Assembly: GCF_048066175.1 (NCBI RefSeq)
Contig: NZ_JBLTXA010000026.1
Span: 1-64,000, forward strand
DNA length: 64,000 nucleotides
Source of the DNA: Niveispirillum fermenti
GTDB taxonomy: Bacteria; Pseudomonadota; Alphaproteobacteria; Azospirillales; Azospirillaceae
Direction of reading: 5' to 3'
In this document: one piece after another, positions 18,079 through 26,831 of the stretch
Numbering within the stretch: the stretch's first letter is position 1
How the letters are laid out: each line of letters opens with the position of its first letter
Notes under the pieces: model-generated
The model's database searches: none
Seen by the model: the letters and a program-made list of their open reading frames with translations, nothing else
Told to the model about the DNA's origin: nothing
Program-made: the position numbers and the translations under genes

Positions 18079-18792
18079 ATGTCCGAAAAGGGAACGCCGC
18101 GCACTGCCCGGGCACCGGCAAAAAGCCGCAAGGAACAAGCACAGCAAACCCGCGCGCGGCTGAAGGATGCGACAAGGTCCGTGCTGGGTCGCATCGGATA
18201 CCGCCAGATGCGCATTGCCGATATCACGACGGAGGCGGGCGTTGCTGTTGGCCTGTTCTACCATTACTTCCCAGACCTGAAGGCCATTACGGCAGAGGTT
18301 CTTTCCGACTTCATGGCGGGCATGACGCAAAAAGCCCGCCAGATCCCACAGGGTGGCGACCTGTTCGACACGCTTTACGAGCAGTACAAGATTCTGATCG
18401 GCCATTTCGAAGAACATCCCGGCCTGGTACGCTGCATGCTGCAGGCATCCGACGAGATCCCCGAATTCGGGCAGATATGGGACAGTTCCAACCGCCAATG
18501 GACTGCCAGCTTTGCGCGCTATCTGGGGGAATGCTGCAAGCCGGCACGGCTGGACGACGCCACCCTGACCATGATGGCCTACTGCCTGGGCTCCATGTCC
18601 GACGGGGTGCTGCAGGAATATTATGTGCAGCGCAATCCCGACCTGCTGGCCTGCACCCCATCCATCGATGCGCTGTCGGAAATGCTGGCCGTCCTGACCT
18701 ATCGCGCGGTGTTCCTGACCAACCCGCCCCCGGAAAAGCTGGCTGCCACGAAGGAACTGCTGGCCGTACCGGGCACTGTGCCAGCCCCCTGA
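18079..18792 (+). CDS. TetR-family transcriptional regulator
   Basis: A 237-residue regulator. The N-terminal helix-turn-helix domain covers about 27-75, with RLKDATRSVLGRIGYRQMRIADI and the recognition part EAGVAVGLFYHYF; the rest is an all-helical ligand domain. The ATG at 18079 is chosen over a TTG two codons upstream because AGGGA sits 8 bp before it. It is divergent from the serine-hydrolase operon and convergent with the TonB receptor gene. Matching palindromes in front of all three transcription units make it the likely repressor of the whole locus. Its ligand is presumably the transported substrate or a breakdown product. Confidence 0.9.
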   Translation: MSEKGTPRTARAPAKSRKEQAQQTRARLKDATRSVLGRIGYRQMRIADITTEAGVAVGLFYHYFPDLKAITAEVLSDFMAGMTQKARQIPQGGDLFDTLYEQYKILIGHFEEHPGLVRCMLQASDEIPEFGQIWDSSNRQWTASFARYLGECCKPARLDDATLTMMAYCLGSMSDGVLQEYYVQRNPDLLACTPSIDALSEMLAVLTYRAVFLTNPPPEKLAATKELLAVPGTVPAP

Positions 18793-18852
18793 CCCCAGGT
18801 CACCGGCCGGTGCGGGGCACCTGCGCCCGGCACCGGCCCGCCTCGGGCATGG

Positions 18853-21012
18853 TCAGAACTTGCGCATGACATTCACGCCGATCGTCCGCGGACGGTTAAC
18901 ATTGACGCGGGCATCGCCCAGCGTGCGATCCACGAACAGTTCGGCCCGCTTGTCGAACAGATTGTTGGCGAACAGGCTGATGTCCGTTTCGCCATAGATC
19001 ACGCCGACCTTGGCGTTGGCCAGTTCATAGCCGCGCTGCCGGTCGGGGGCCGGCACGCGGCTGGTGAAGCCGTTATAGCTGGCGCCCACATGCTGAAGAT
19101 TGGCCTGGGTATAGGCCGACCAGCCCGCCGTCATGTCCCATTCGTACCGGCCGAACAAATCATAGGTGAAGCGCGGCACCGCGGGAATCCGGTCGCCCTT
19201 CCGGCCGGCACCACTGCGGCTGTCGGCTGACAGATAGGCATCGGTATAGGCGGCAGCCACCCCGATTTCCAGACCCGCCATGGGCCTGACGGAGAATTCG
19301 CCTTCCAGCCCCTTGCTGACCGCCTTGTCACCGTTGGTAACGTAGGAGAAGCCGTCGGCGCGCGTCACCGTCACCTGGATGTCCGTCCAGTCGATATAGA
19401 AAGCGGAAAGGTTCAGCGTGGCGCGACCGTTCCACAAGGTGGACTTGAAACCGACCTCATAGTTCCACAGGCTGTCGCTGTCGAACGAGGATGGCGCCGC
19501 CACGCCGTTCAGCGGCGGCAGGGTTGAATTGGGTCCGCCCACGCGAAAGCCCTGCGCCGCCTGGGTATAGAGCAGGATGTCTGGTGTGGCCTGGAAAGAG
19601 AGGTTGACCTTCGGATTGATCTTCTTTTCCGAACTGTCGCTCATATCAGTGGAATAACCGCCGGCGATCAGGCCATCGGATAGCTTGAAGACCTTTTCCT
19701 TCACCTGGAAGGCCCGCAAACCACCCGTCACCTTCAACCGGTCGTCCAGGTATACGGTCAGTTCGCCGAACGCGGCCTTCTGCGTCAGCCGGCTGCGGAT
19801 GGTGCTGTCCAGCAAGGGCGTACCCACCGGCACACCAAACACGCCGCCATGCCATGCATATTGGTTCAGCACGCTCTTGCGACGGGAATAGAAAAGGCCG
19901 GCAATCCATTCCACGCTGTCGGACGGGGCCGAGGCCAGACGGATCTCCTGCACGAAATTGCGATCGGGCACGACATTGTTCAGCCAGACCGGCGCCGGAG
20001 CGCCCAGGAAGGCCATTACGTCGCGCACATCATCGAATATGCGGTCCAGATAGGAGGTGGAGGAGGACAGTTCCGCCCAATCCAGATCATAGGTCAGGCC
20101 CAAACTGTAGAGATCCAGATCGTCGTTGCGCACCTCCGGCACGGCCCGGCTCTGGGTCAGGCCCGGCAGGGCGGGGTTGATCTCCTGGCTGCCGCCCACA
20201 TCGGTGCGCTGGATCAACAGGCTGGCCGTCGCCGCGAACCGTTCCGACAGGGCGAATTTCGCAGCGGCACGGGTGCCCCAGGTCTCGTTGTCGTTCACAT
20301 CCCTGCTGGACAATTGCGCATTGTCGATGAAGCCATCCTCGTTCCGGTAATACCCGACGATGCGGATGGCGGCCTTGTCCTGGGCCAGCGGCACATTCAC
20401 CATGCCGTTCAGGGCATAATTCTCGCCGCCCTTGCGCGTGCTGGACAGTTGGACCGATGCGGCGCCCGCGACCCTGGTCAGATCCGGCTTGGCCGTGATG
20501 ATCTTGATCGTGCCGCCCATCGACCCCGCACCATACAGCGTCCCCTGCGGCCCGCGCAGCACCTCCACCCGTTCCACGTCAAACAGGCGCAGATCGGGTT
20601 CGTTGCTGGGATAGGACACGGGCGTCTCGTCGATATAGATGCCGACGGGCGATTGATGGTTCTGGTCGACGCCGGTGGAGATGCCACGCAGCGTCACCTT
20701 GTTCTTGCCCGCGCCACGATCGACGAAGGACAGGCCCGGCACGGCACGGGCATAGTCCGTGAATTCATCCATGCCGCGCTTTTCCAGCGTTTCGGCCGCG
20801 ACGGCGGAGATGGGCAGCGGCACTGCCTGCAGGGGCTGCTGCCGCTTCTGCGCCGTCACGATGATCTCTTCCAGCACCAGGCGGCCACCATCGCCAGTGA
20901 CCGGCTGCGCCGTCGCCACGGCCGCCGGTGCCAGCGCCAGGACCACCAGGCTGGCCGCCCACCGCAGATGCCCACACCGACCATTCCCGCTCATGTTTCC
21001 TAAGCCACGCAT
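18853..21012 (-). CDS. TonB-dependent outer-membrane receptor
   Basis: A 719-residue outer-membrane receptor. Signal sequence about 1-36, then the TonB-box/plug start LEEIIVTAQKR, the plug domain with VTLRGIST, VEVLRGPQGTLYGAGSMGG and IKIITAKP, and a 22-strand-type barrel ending in the terminal Phe (VMRKF). It would carry a large or scarce ligand across the outer membrane using TonB energy. The ATG at 21010-21012 with AGGGAG upstream is chosen; an ATG 12 codons earlier lies within the putative TetR operator. It belongs by regulation to the peptide-catabolic operon rather than to iron uptake, although a siderophore role is not excluded. Confidence 0.93.
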   Translation of the reverse strand: MRGLGNMSGNGRCGHLRWAASLVVLALAPAAVATAQPVTGDGGRLVLEEIIVTAQKRQQPLQAVPLPISAVAAETLEKRGMDEFTDYARAVPGLSFVDRGAGKNKVTLRGISTGVDQNHQSPVGIYIDETPVSYPSNEPDLRLFDVERVEVLRGPQGTLYGAGSMGGTIKIITAKPDLTRVAGAASVQLSSTRKGGENYALNGMVNVPLAQDKAAIRIVGYYRNEDGFIDNAQLSSRDVNDNETWGTRAAAKFALSERFAATASLLIQRTDVGGSQEINPALPGLTQSRAVPEVRNDDLDLYSLGLTYDLDWAELSSSTSYLDRIFDDVRDVMAFLGAPAPVWLNNVVPDRNFVQEIRLASAPSDSVEWIAGLFYSRRKSVLNQYAWHGGVFGVPVGTPLLDSTIRSRLTQKAAFGELTVYLDDRLKVTGGLRAFQVKEKVFKLSDGLIAGGYSTDMSDSSEKKINPKVNLSFQATPDILLYTQAAQGFRVGGPNSTLPPLNGVAAPSSFDSDSLWNYEVGFKSTLWNGRATLNLSAFYIDWTDIQVTVTRADGFSYVTNGDKAVSKGLEGEFSVRPMAGLEIGVAAAYTDAYLSADSRSGAGRKGDRIPAVPRFTYDLFGRYEWDMTAGWSAYTQANLQHVGASYNGFTSRVPAPDRQRGYELANAKVGVIYGETDISLFANNLFDKRAELFVDRTLGDARVNVNRPRTIGVNVMRKF

Positions 21013-21043
21013 TTTTACGGCTCCCTGCCATATTGAATTTTTG

Positions 21044-21081
21044 CTCATTGAATATTAATTCACTGTAATGCGGGAAGTCAA
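21044..21081 (-). promoter_or_regulatory. Promoter and TetR operator of the TonB receptor gene
   Basis: The 19-bp sequence at 21044-21062 is the exact reverse complement of 17928-17946 and contains the TGAAT-N4-ATTCA palindrome. On the minus strand TTGACT (21076-21081) could serve as -35, with the palindrome overlapping the -10 zone (TAATAT). Two exact copies of a 19-mer in one locus, both at promoters, make a shared repressor very likely. Confidence 0.65.
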
Positions 21082-21330
21082 CGGTCCCAAGCACGGCCCT
21101 TTGCGCATTCCGGTCGCAGGCACGGGGGTACCGGTCGCGCACTGTCACCAGCCGCGTTGGCGTCGAAAATTGGAGTGGAAAGCATGGGGGCCCCGGGCGC
21201 GCTCCGCGCCTCTGGGGAAAATCCACGGAATATCAGGGCGATGGTGGCTGGCGTAAAAAGGCTGGCCCGGCGGGCGTCATGCCTTGTCCCGGCGATTCGA
21301 ACTCACTCGGGACAGGTATCATACTATTTT

Positions 21331-21477
21331 GCGGTGATCAGAACCTATTGGTTCTGATCACTGCCCTCAATCGCCGGCGCCATCATTCGTTGGCTTGGCG
21401 ACGCCGCACGAGCGGTGCTGTGGCGGTCGCCGCCGAACCAACTTGCGATGAGTAGAACTCATCGCAAGTTGGTATCA
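21331..21477. repeat. Composite palindromic intergenic element next to glgP
   Basis: The 412-bp gap 21063-21474 holds no convincing gene. Its glgP-proximal part has three nested structures. A 15-bp hairpin GCGGTGATCAGAACC (21331-21345) pairs with 21350-21364, with one G-T pair. An imperfect stem follows around GGCGACGCCGCA and TGTGGCGGTCGCC. Last is a perfect 17-bp inverted repeat, 21437-21453 with 21457-21473. The last arm runs into AAGTTGGTATCA (21466-21477) and supplies the glgP stop. It resembles a REP/BIME-type dispersed element. Confidence 0.6.
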
Positions 21478-24003
21478 ATCCGCTTCGCCCGCCATCGGCA
21501 GCACCGGCGATACGTTCCAGATGTCGCGGGCATATTCCATGATGGTGCGGTCGGAGGAGAACCAGCCCATGCCCGCCACATTCAAGATGGCCTTCTCGGC
21601 CCAGTCGCGGGGGGTGCGATAAAGGGCGGCGGCGGCGGCATGCGCGTTGCGGTAATCCTCGAAATCGGCGGTGACCAGGAAATGGTCGCCATTCAGCAGG
21701 CTGTCCACGATGGGACGGAAACGGCCGGGATCGTCGGGGGAAAAGGCACCGGTGGCGATCATGTCCAGGGCGCGCTTCAAATGCGGATTGGCCGCCACGA
21801 CCTGACGGGGATCGAACGCGCCGCCCTGCCGAAGATCCTGCACCTCGGCCGCGGTCAGGCCGAAGATGAAGATATTGTCGGCTCCCACATGCTCGCGGAT
21901 TTCGACATTGGCGCCGTCCAGGGTGCCGATGGTCAGGGCACCGTTCAGGGCCAGCTTCATGTTGCCGGTGCCCGATGCCTCCATCCCCGCCGTGGAAATC
22001 TGTTCCGACAGGTCGGCCGCCGGCATGATGATTTCCGCCTGACTGACATTGTAGTTGGGCAGCATCACCAGCTTCAGGCGCCCGCGCACCTGCGGATCAT
22101 TGTTGATCACGCCGGCAATGTCGTTGGCCAGCTTGATAATCAGCTTGGCCTGATGATAGGCCGGGGCCGCCTTGCCCGCCAGGATCTTCGTGACGGGAAC
22201 GAACTCCCCCAGGGGATTGTCGCGGATCTGGTTGTAGAGGGCGACCGTCTGCAGAAGATTGAGCAATTGCCGCTTATATTCATGGATGCGCTTCACCTGC
22301 ACATCGAACAGACTGTCCACATCGACATCGATCCGCAGATGCCGGGCGATGTAGGCCGCCAGCCGTTTCTTGTTCTGCCGCTTGGCACGGCGGAACTCCT
22401 CCACGAACACCTCGTCATCCACGCGATCGCGCAGGCTGGCCAATTGTTCAAGGTCGGTGATCCACCCTTCCCCGATGCGGCTGGTGATCAGCCGGGACAG
22501 GGCCGGATTGGCCTGGTGCAGCCAACGGCGCGGCGTGATGCCATTGGTCTTGTTGGTGATGCGGTCGGGGAATTCCCGATGATAATCCGCGAACACGGTC
22601 CGCTTCATCAGGTCGGTATGCAGGGCGGATACGCCATTGACCTTGTGGCTGCCCAGAAAGGCCAGCCCGCCCATGCGCACCCGCCGTTCCCCATTCTCAT
22701 CGATAAGAGACAGACGGCGGATCGTTTCCATGTCGTACCGACCCCAGGACTGCTCCAGGAACCTGGCGTTGATATCATAGATGATCTGCATGTGGCGCGG
22801 CAGAACCCGCTCCAGCATCGAAACGGGCCATGTCTCAAGTGCTTCCGGCAGCAATGTATGGTTGGTATAGCTGAAGGTACGCCGCGTCAGGTCCCAGGCC
22901 TTGTCCCAATCAAGCCCGTGAATGTCCAGAAGGATGCGCATCAGCTCGGCGATGCCGATGGCCGGATGCGTGTCGTTGAGCTGGATGGCCGCCTTCTCCG
23001 GCAGCGCATCGAAATTCTGGTGATGCTGCATATAGCGGCGCAGGATGTCCTGCAAGCTGGCACTGGTGAAGAAATATTCCTGCTTGAAGCGAAGCTCCCG
23101 CCCGACCGCCGTCGCGTCGTTGGGGTACAGCACGCGCGACAGGTTCTCCGACAGGACCTTGCTTTCCACCGCCTTCATATAGTCGCCGTCGTTGAAGTGG
23201 TGGAAATCGAAATCGCTGGTGGCGCGGGCCGACCAGAGGCGCAGCGTATTGATCGTTTCGCCACCGAAACCGACCACCGGCGTGTCGAACGCCATGGCAT
23301 GGACGGTTTCGGTATCCACCCAGCGCCGTCGCTCCTGGCCTTTGGTGTCGATGAAATTCTCAACCCGTCCGTGGAAATGGATGGGATAGAGAACCTCCGG
23401 CCGCGCGAACTCCCACGGATTGCCGAAGCGCAACCAGTTGTCGGGGAACTCGACCTGCCAGCCCTGGTCGAAGCGCTGCTCGAACAGGCCATATTCATAG
23501 CGGATGCCATAGCCGTAGGCGGGCAGGTTGCGGGTCGCCATGCTGTCCAGGAAACAGGCGGCCAGCCGTCCCAGCCCGCCATTGCCCAATGCGGGATCGG
23601 GTTCCGCCTCCAGCACCTCTTCCAGCCGCAGGCCCAGCCGGTCCACCGCCTCCCGGCAGGCGTCCGTCAGGCCCAGATTGGCCAGGTTGTTGGACAACAG
23701 CCGGCCGATCAGAAATTCCATCGAGAAATAGTAGATGCGCTTGGCATCGCTGGCATAGACACCACGTGTCGTATCCATCCAGCGGTCCACGACCCGGTCG
23801 CGTACCGACAGGGCACCGCTGGCGAACCAGTCGCGCCGCGTCGCCGTCTTGGAATCCTTGCCCACCGAATAGACCAGCCATTCCAGGAAGGAGCGTTTCA
23901 GTGCATCGACATCGACGGCCTTGCGGCCGAGGTCACGGGAACGGTAGCGGGCATCCATGGGGGAAGGGCTTTCACTGCAATCAAAGGCCGTAAAGCTTGT
24001 CAT
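21475..24003 (-). CDS. glgP: Glycogen phosphorylase
   Basis: An 842-residue GT35 phosphorylase that releases glucose-1-phosphate from the non-reducing ends of glycogen or maltodextrin using PLP as acid/base cofactor. The C-terminal block EASGTGNMKLALNGAL contains the PLP lysine. Other landmarks are GNGGLGRLAACFLDS, NDTHPAIGIAELMR and RIHEYKRQLLN. Length fits the family (about 800-850). The ATG at 24001-24003 is preferred for an AGGGCGG upstream; an ATG 15 codons later is also possible. No other glycogen genes are adjacent. The stop codon is embedded in a palindromic repeat. Confidence 0.96.
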   Translation of the reverse strand: MTSFTAFDCSESPSPMDARYRSRDLGRKAVDVDALKRSFLEWLVYSVGKDSKTATRRDWFASGALSVRDRVVDRWMDTTRGVYASDAKRIYYFSMEFLIGRLLSNNLANLGLTDACREAVDRLGLRLEEVLEAEPDPALGNGGLGRLAACFLDSMATRNLPAYGYGIRYEYGLFEQRFDQGWQVEFPDNWLRFGNPWEFARPEVLYPIHFHGRVENFIDTKGQERRRWVDTETVHAMAFDTPVVGFGGETINTLRLWSARATSDFDFHHFNDGDYMKAVESKVLSENLSRVLYPNDATAVGRELRFKQEYFFTSASLQDILRRYMQHHQNFDALPEKAAIQLNDTHPAIGIAELMRILLDIHGLDWDKAWDLTRRTFSYTNHTLLPEALETWPVSMLERVLPRHMQIIYDINARFLEQSWGRYDMETIRRLSLIDENGERRVRMGGLAFLGSHKVNGVSALHTDLMKRTVFADYHREFPDRITNKTNGITPRRWLHQANPALSRLITSRIGEGWITDLEQLASLRDRVDDEVFVEEFRRAKRQNKKRLAAYIARHLRIDVDVDSLFDVQVKRIHEYKRQLLNLLQTVALYNQIRDNPLGEFVPVTKILAGKAAPAYHQAKLIIKLANDIAGVINNDPQVRGRLKLVMLPNYNVSQAEIIMPAADLSEQISTAGMEASGTGNMKLALNGALTIGTLDGANVEIREHVGADNIFIFGLTAAEVQDLRQGGAFDPRQVVAANPHLKRALDMIATGAFSPDDPGRFRPIVDSLLNGDHFLVTADFEDYRNAHAAAAALYRTPRDWAEKAILNVAGMGWFSSDRTIMEYARDIWNVSPVLPMAGEAD

Positions 24004-24138
24004 TCCGCCCTGACAATGCCCAATTGGCAATGAAAATATGAAAACCTGCCGATAAGGTTCCGGCTATTCCTCCACCCCGGACGGCATAGGCGTTTCCGGA
24101 AATTGCGGCAGGACAGGCAAAACACTTACCATCCCCCG

Positions 24139-25713
24139 ATGACCGACCGATCCATTGCCAGACGCAAGTCCAGACCCCGGCAGAAAGTGGCCCCGCCCCA
24201 AATTCTGCTCGGCCCCATCCTGCATGCCCGCGGCGCACAGGGGCCGACGGGGTCAGGACCACGCTGGCGCCTGTCCGCCGTCTTCCTGCTGGGGGGAGAA
24301 CAGGAGCCGCCGGACCTGCAGGTGGCGGGCGTCAGCCTGCCTGTTCCCCCGCGTTTCATGCAGGAATGGCGCGACCTGCCCCCCGTCGGCCCGGTGGGGG
24401 AGCCCTGTCCCGGCGGTCTGCTGCGCCTGTGGCGTTATGATTTCGCCGTGCCGCGCGGATTGCAGGATGGACGCATCGCCTATGGCTTCACAGGGGATGA
24501 ACGGCGCTGGCAGGTCTGCGTACCGGGCATCGCCATCCCGCCCCGCATCGCCTACACGGCCTGCGGCGGCTGCGAGGATGAAGCGCATATCGAAGAGGCG
24601 GGCCTGAAGCGCAACAGCCTTTGGGCCCGGCTGTTGAGCCGTCATCGCGCCACGCCGCAGCACCTGATGCTGATGGGGGGCGACCAGATCTATGCCGACG
24701 GTTTGTGGGAACGGGTGCCCGCCCTGCGTCCCGCCACCGAACTGAAGCCGATGAAACGGTCGGCTGCCATCGCCGAGCCGGATTTGGAACGGCAGCTCGA
24801 CGCCTGGTTCATCGCCAGCTACCGCCACGGCTGGAACCAGCCGGAAACAGCGGCCATGCTGGCCTCTGTCCCCGGCCTTCGCATGTGGGACGACCATGAC
24901 ATCATCGATGGCTGGGGCTCCCACCCGGCGGAGATGCTGGACAGTCCCGTTTATAAGGCCATCTATGCCGCGGCCCGCCGGGCCTTCCGGCTGTTCCAGA
25001 TCGGCATGACCGACGACGACCCGGCCGACACGCTGCTTTCCGACCAGCCGCCCTCCTTCACCCTGGGCATGCGCCTGAACGGCATCGGCATCTTTGCCCC
25101 CGACCTGCGCAGCGAGCGGCGGCTGGACCGCGTGATGGACCCGGCTACCCTCGACAAGCTGCCGGAATGGCTGGCGGATTTCGCACCCTGCGCCCACCTT
25201 CTGGTCATGTCGAGCGTGCCGCTGCTGTTCCCCAGCTTCGCGCTGGCAGAGCGGCTGCTGAACCTGCTGCCCGGCCGCCAGGCGATGGAGGATGATCTCC
25301 GCGACCAATGGCGCAGCCCGGCACACCACGCACAATGGCAGACCATGCTGCGCCATCTGGTCGATTTCGCCGGCCGGACAGAGACCCGCGTCACGATCCT
25401 GTCGGGGGAGGTGCATCTGGCGGCGCACGGTCAGCTTACCGGACCCGGTGTCGATATCCATCAATTGGTCAGTTCAGGCATCGTGCATCCGCCGCCTGCC
25501 ATGCTGGCGGTGGAGATGATGGAAAGGCTCACGCGCAAGCAGGAGGACCTGTTCGACCGGCTGCACCTGTCCATGCTGCCCATGCCCGGCACCGACCGCT
25601 GCCTGCTGGCTGCCCGCAACTATCTGACGCTGACCGGACGCGACGATGGCGGCATCATCGCCGAATGGCATGCCGAGGGGGTGGACAACCCCATGGTGGT
25701 GCCCATCGGATGA
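24139..25713 (+). CDS. PhoD-like phosphatase/metallophosphoesterase family protein
   Basis: A 524-residue protein with the metal-binding blocks of PhoD-like phosphatases: GGDQIYAD in the middle, MWDDHDIIDGWG, and SGEVHLAAHG near the C-terminus. The N-terminus is basic but lacks the hydrophobic core of a Sec or Tat signal, so a cytoplasmic location is likely, unlike classical secreted PhoD. The second ATG (24139) is chosen because the first lies in the short divergent promoter region shared with glgP. Substrate unknown; co-regulation with glgP is possible but unproven. Confidence 0.8.
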   Translation: MTDRSIARRKSRPRQKVAPPQILLGPILHARGAQGPTGSGPRWRLSAVFLLGGEQEPPDLQVAGVSLPVPPRFMQEWRDLPPVGPVGEPCPGGLLRLWRYDFAVPRGLQDGRIAYGFTGDERRWQVCVPGIAIPPRIAYTACGGCEDEAHIEEAGLKRNSLWARLLSRHRATPQHLMLMGGDQIYADGLWERVPALRPATELKPMKRSAAIAEPDLERQLDAWFIASYRHGWNQPETAAMLASVPGLRMWDDHDIIDGWGSHPAEMLDSPVYKAIYAAARRAFRLFQIGMTDDDPADTLLSDQPPSFTLGMRLNGIGIFAPDLRSERRLDRVMDPATLDKLPEWLADFAPCAHLLVMSSVPLLFPSFALAERLLNLLPGRQAMEDDLRDQWRSPAHHAQWQTMLRHLVDFAGRTETRVTILSGEVHLAAHGQLTGPGVDIHQLVSSGIVHPPPAMLAVEMMERLTRKQEDLFDRLHLSMLPMPGTDRCLLAARNYLTLTGRDDGGIIAEWHAEGVDNPMVVPIG

Positions 25714-25727
25714 CGGGCATTATCTGC

Positions 25728-26780
25728 TCAGACCGGTTCCGACAGGTCGATTTCCCGCCGTTGCCCGGCACTTTCGATCCCCAGCGCCAGAAGCTGCATG
25801 ACCTGGATGGCTTCCGCGGCGGTTACCGGGTTGGGGCCGTCGCCCGTTATCGCGTCGCGCACCCCGGCATAGTACCGGCGATAATCGCCAGCCGGCCCCG
25901 CATGCGGACCGGACCGCAGACCATCCGGTGCCGGGCGTGTCAAACAGGCCGGCAGGGGATCGACGCCCCAATCGTCACACCCGGGCGGAAGCCCCGCCTT
26001 CAACTGGTCTTCCTGCCGGTCCAACCCATGTTTGATGAAGCTGCCGCCATCGCCATGCACGGCAAAGCGCAGCCCGCTGTCGGGGATCAGCATGCTGCCG
26101 TGCAGAATGATGCGCAAGCCATCAGGATAGCGCATCAAGGCATGAAAATAATCCGCGGCCCCATCGCCCGCGCGCTGGGTCGCGATGTCGACGAAGATGG
26201 AAAGTGGCAGCCCGAACAGGAACAAGGCCTGGTCCAACAGGTGCGATCCCAGATCGTACCAGAGGCCGGCGCCCGCCACATCGGCCCGTTCCCGCCAACG
26301 ATCACGCCGTTCGGACCGGAACCGGTCGAAATGGCTTTCAAACTGTGTCACCCGGCCCAGGGCACCCTGCCGGATCAGTGCCGACAGGGCGAGAAAATCC
26401 GCGTCCCACCGACGATTATGGAAAATTGAAAGCACCCGGCCGCTGGCGCCCGCCTGTCGTTCCAGGGCCTGTGCATCGGCCAGCGCTACGGTGAACGGCT
26501 TGTCCACGACAACATGCTTGCCGGCGGCCAGCGCCAAGCTTGCCTGTTCGGCATGAAGGCTGTTCGGCGTGGCGATGACAACCAGATCGATGGTGGGATC
26601 GGCCAGCACCTCGCCAATCTGCGCCCTGACGGGAACCCTGGGCCAGTACGGTGCCACCTTTGCCGGGTTTCCCGACACGATGGCGGCCAGTTCCAAACCG
26701 GCCGTCGCGGCGATCAACGGGGCATGGAAGGTCTGCCCGGCATACCCGAACCCGACGAGTGCGGTGCGTATCGATCCCAT
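25728..26780 (-). CDS. Gfo/Idh/MocA family oxidoreductase
   Basis: A 350-residue NAD(P)-dependent oxidoreductase of the glucose-fructose/inositol dehydrogenase group. The Rossmann start ALVGFGYAGQTFHAP is followed by VVIATPNSLHAEQA and the EKP-like motif VVVDKPFTV. The C-terminal alpha/beta domain includes AGAGLWYDLGSHLLDQ with the catalytic-type Asp and His. It resembles YhhX/YdgJ-like members that act on sugars or polyols. AAGGACA precedes the ATG. It is convergent with the PhoD-like gene and separated by 51 bp from the MBL hydrolase gene. Confidence 0.88.
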   Translation of the reverse strand: MGSIRTALVGFGYAGQTFHAPLIAATAGLELAAIVSGNPAKVAPYWPRVPVRAQIGEVLADPTIDLVVIATPNSLHAEQASLALAAGKHVVVDKPFTVALADAQALERQAGASGRVLSIFHNRRWDADFLALSALIRQGALGRVTQFESHFDRFRSERRDRWRERADVAGAGLWYDLGSHLLDQALFLFGLPLSIFVDIATQRAGDGAADYFHALMRYPDGLRIILHGSMLIPDSGLRFAVHGDGGSFIKHGLDRQEDQLKAGLPPGCDDWGVDPLPACLTRPAPDGLRSGPHAGPAGDYRRYYAGVRDAITGDGPNPVTAAEAIQVMQLLALGIESAGQRREIDLSEPV

Positions 26781-26831
26781 TTCAATGTCCTTTCAGAACA
26801 ATAATTTATAGGCCGATACTGTCCGGAAACG

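Noticed and set aside
18853..21012. TonB receptor as an iron-siderophore receptor
   Set aside because: No siderophore or Fur-box evidence was found; its operator ties it to the peptide-type operon, so the generic call is kept.
21010..21048. Earlier ATG (21048) for the TonB receptor
   Set aside because: It lies within the shared 19-bp operator sequence and lacks a ribosome site, while the ATG at 21012 has AGGGAG upstream.
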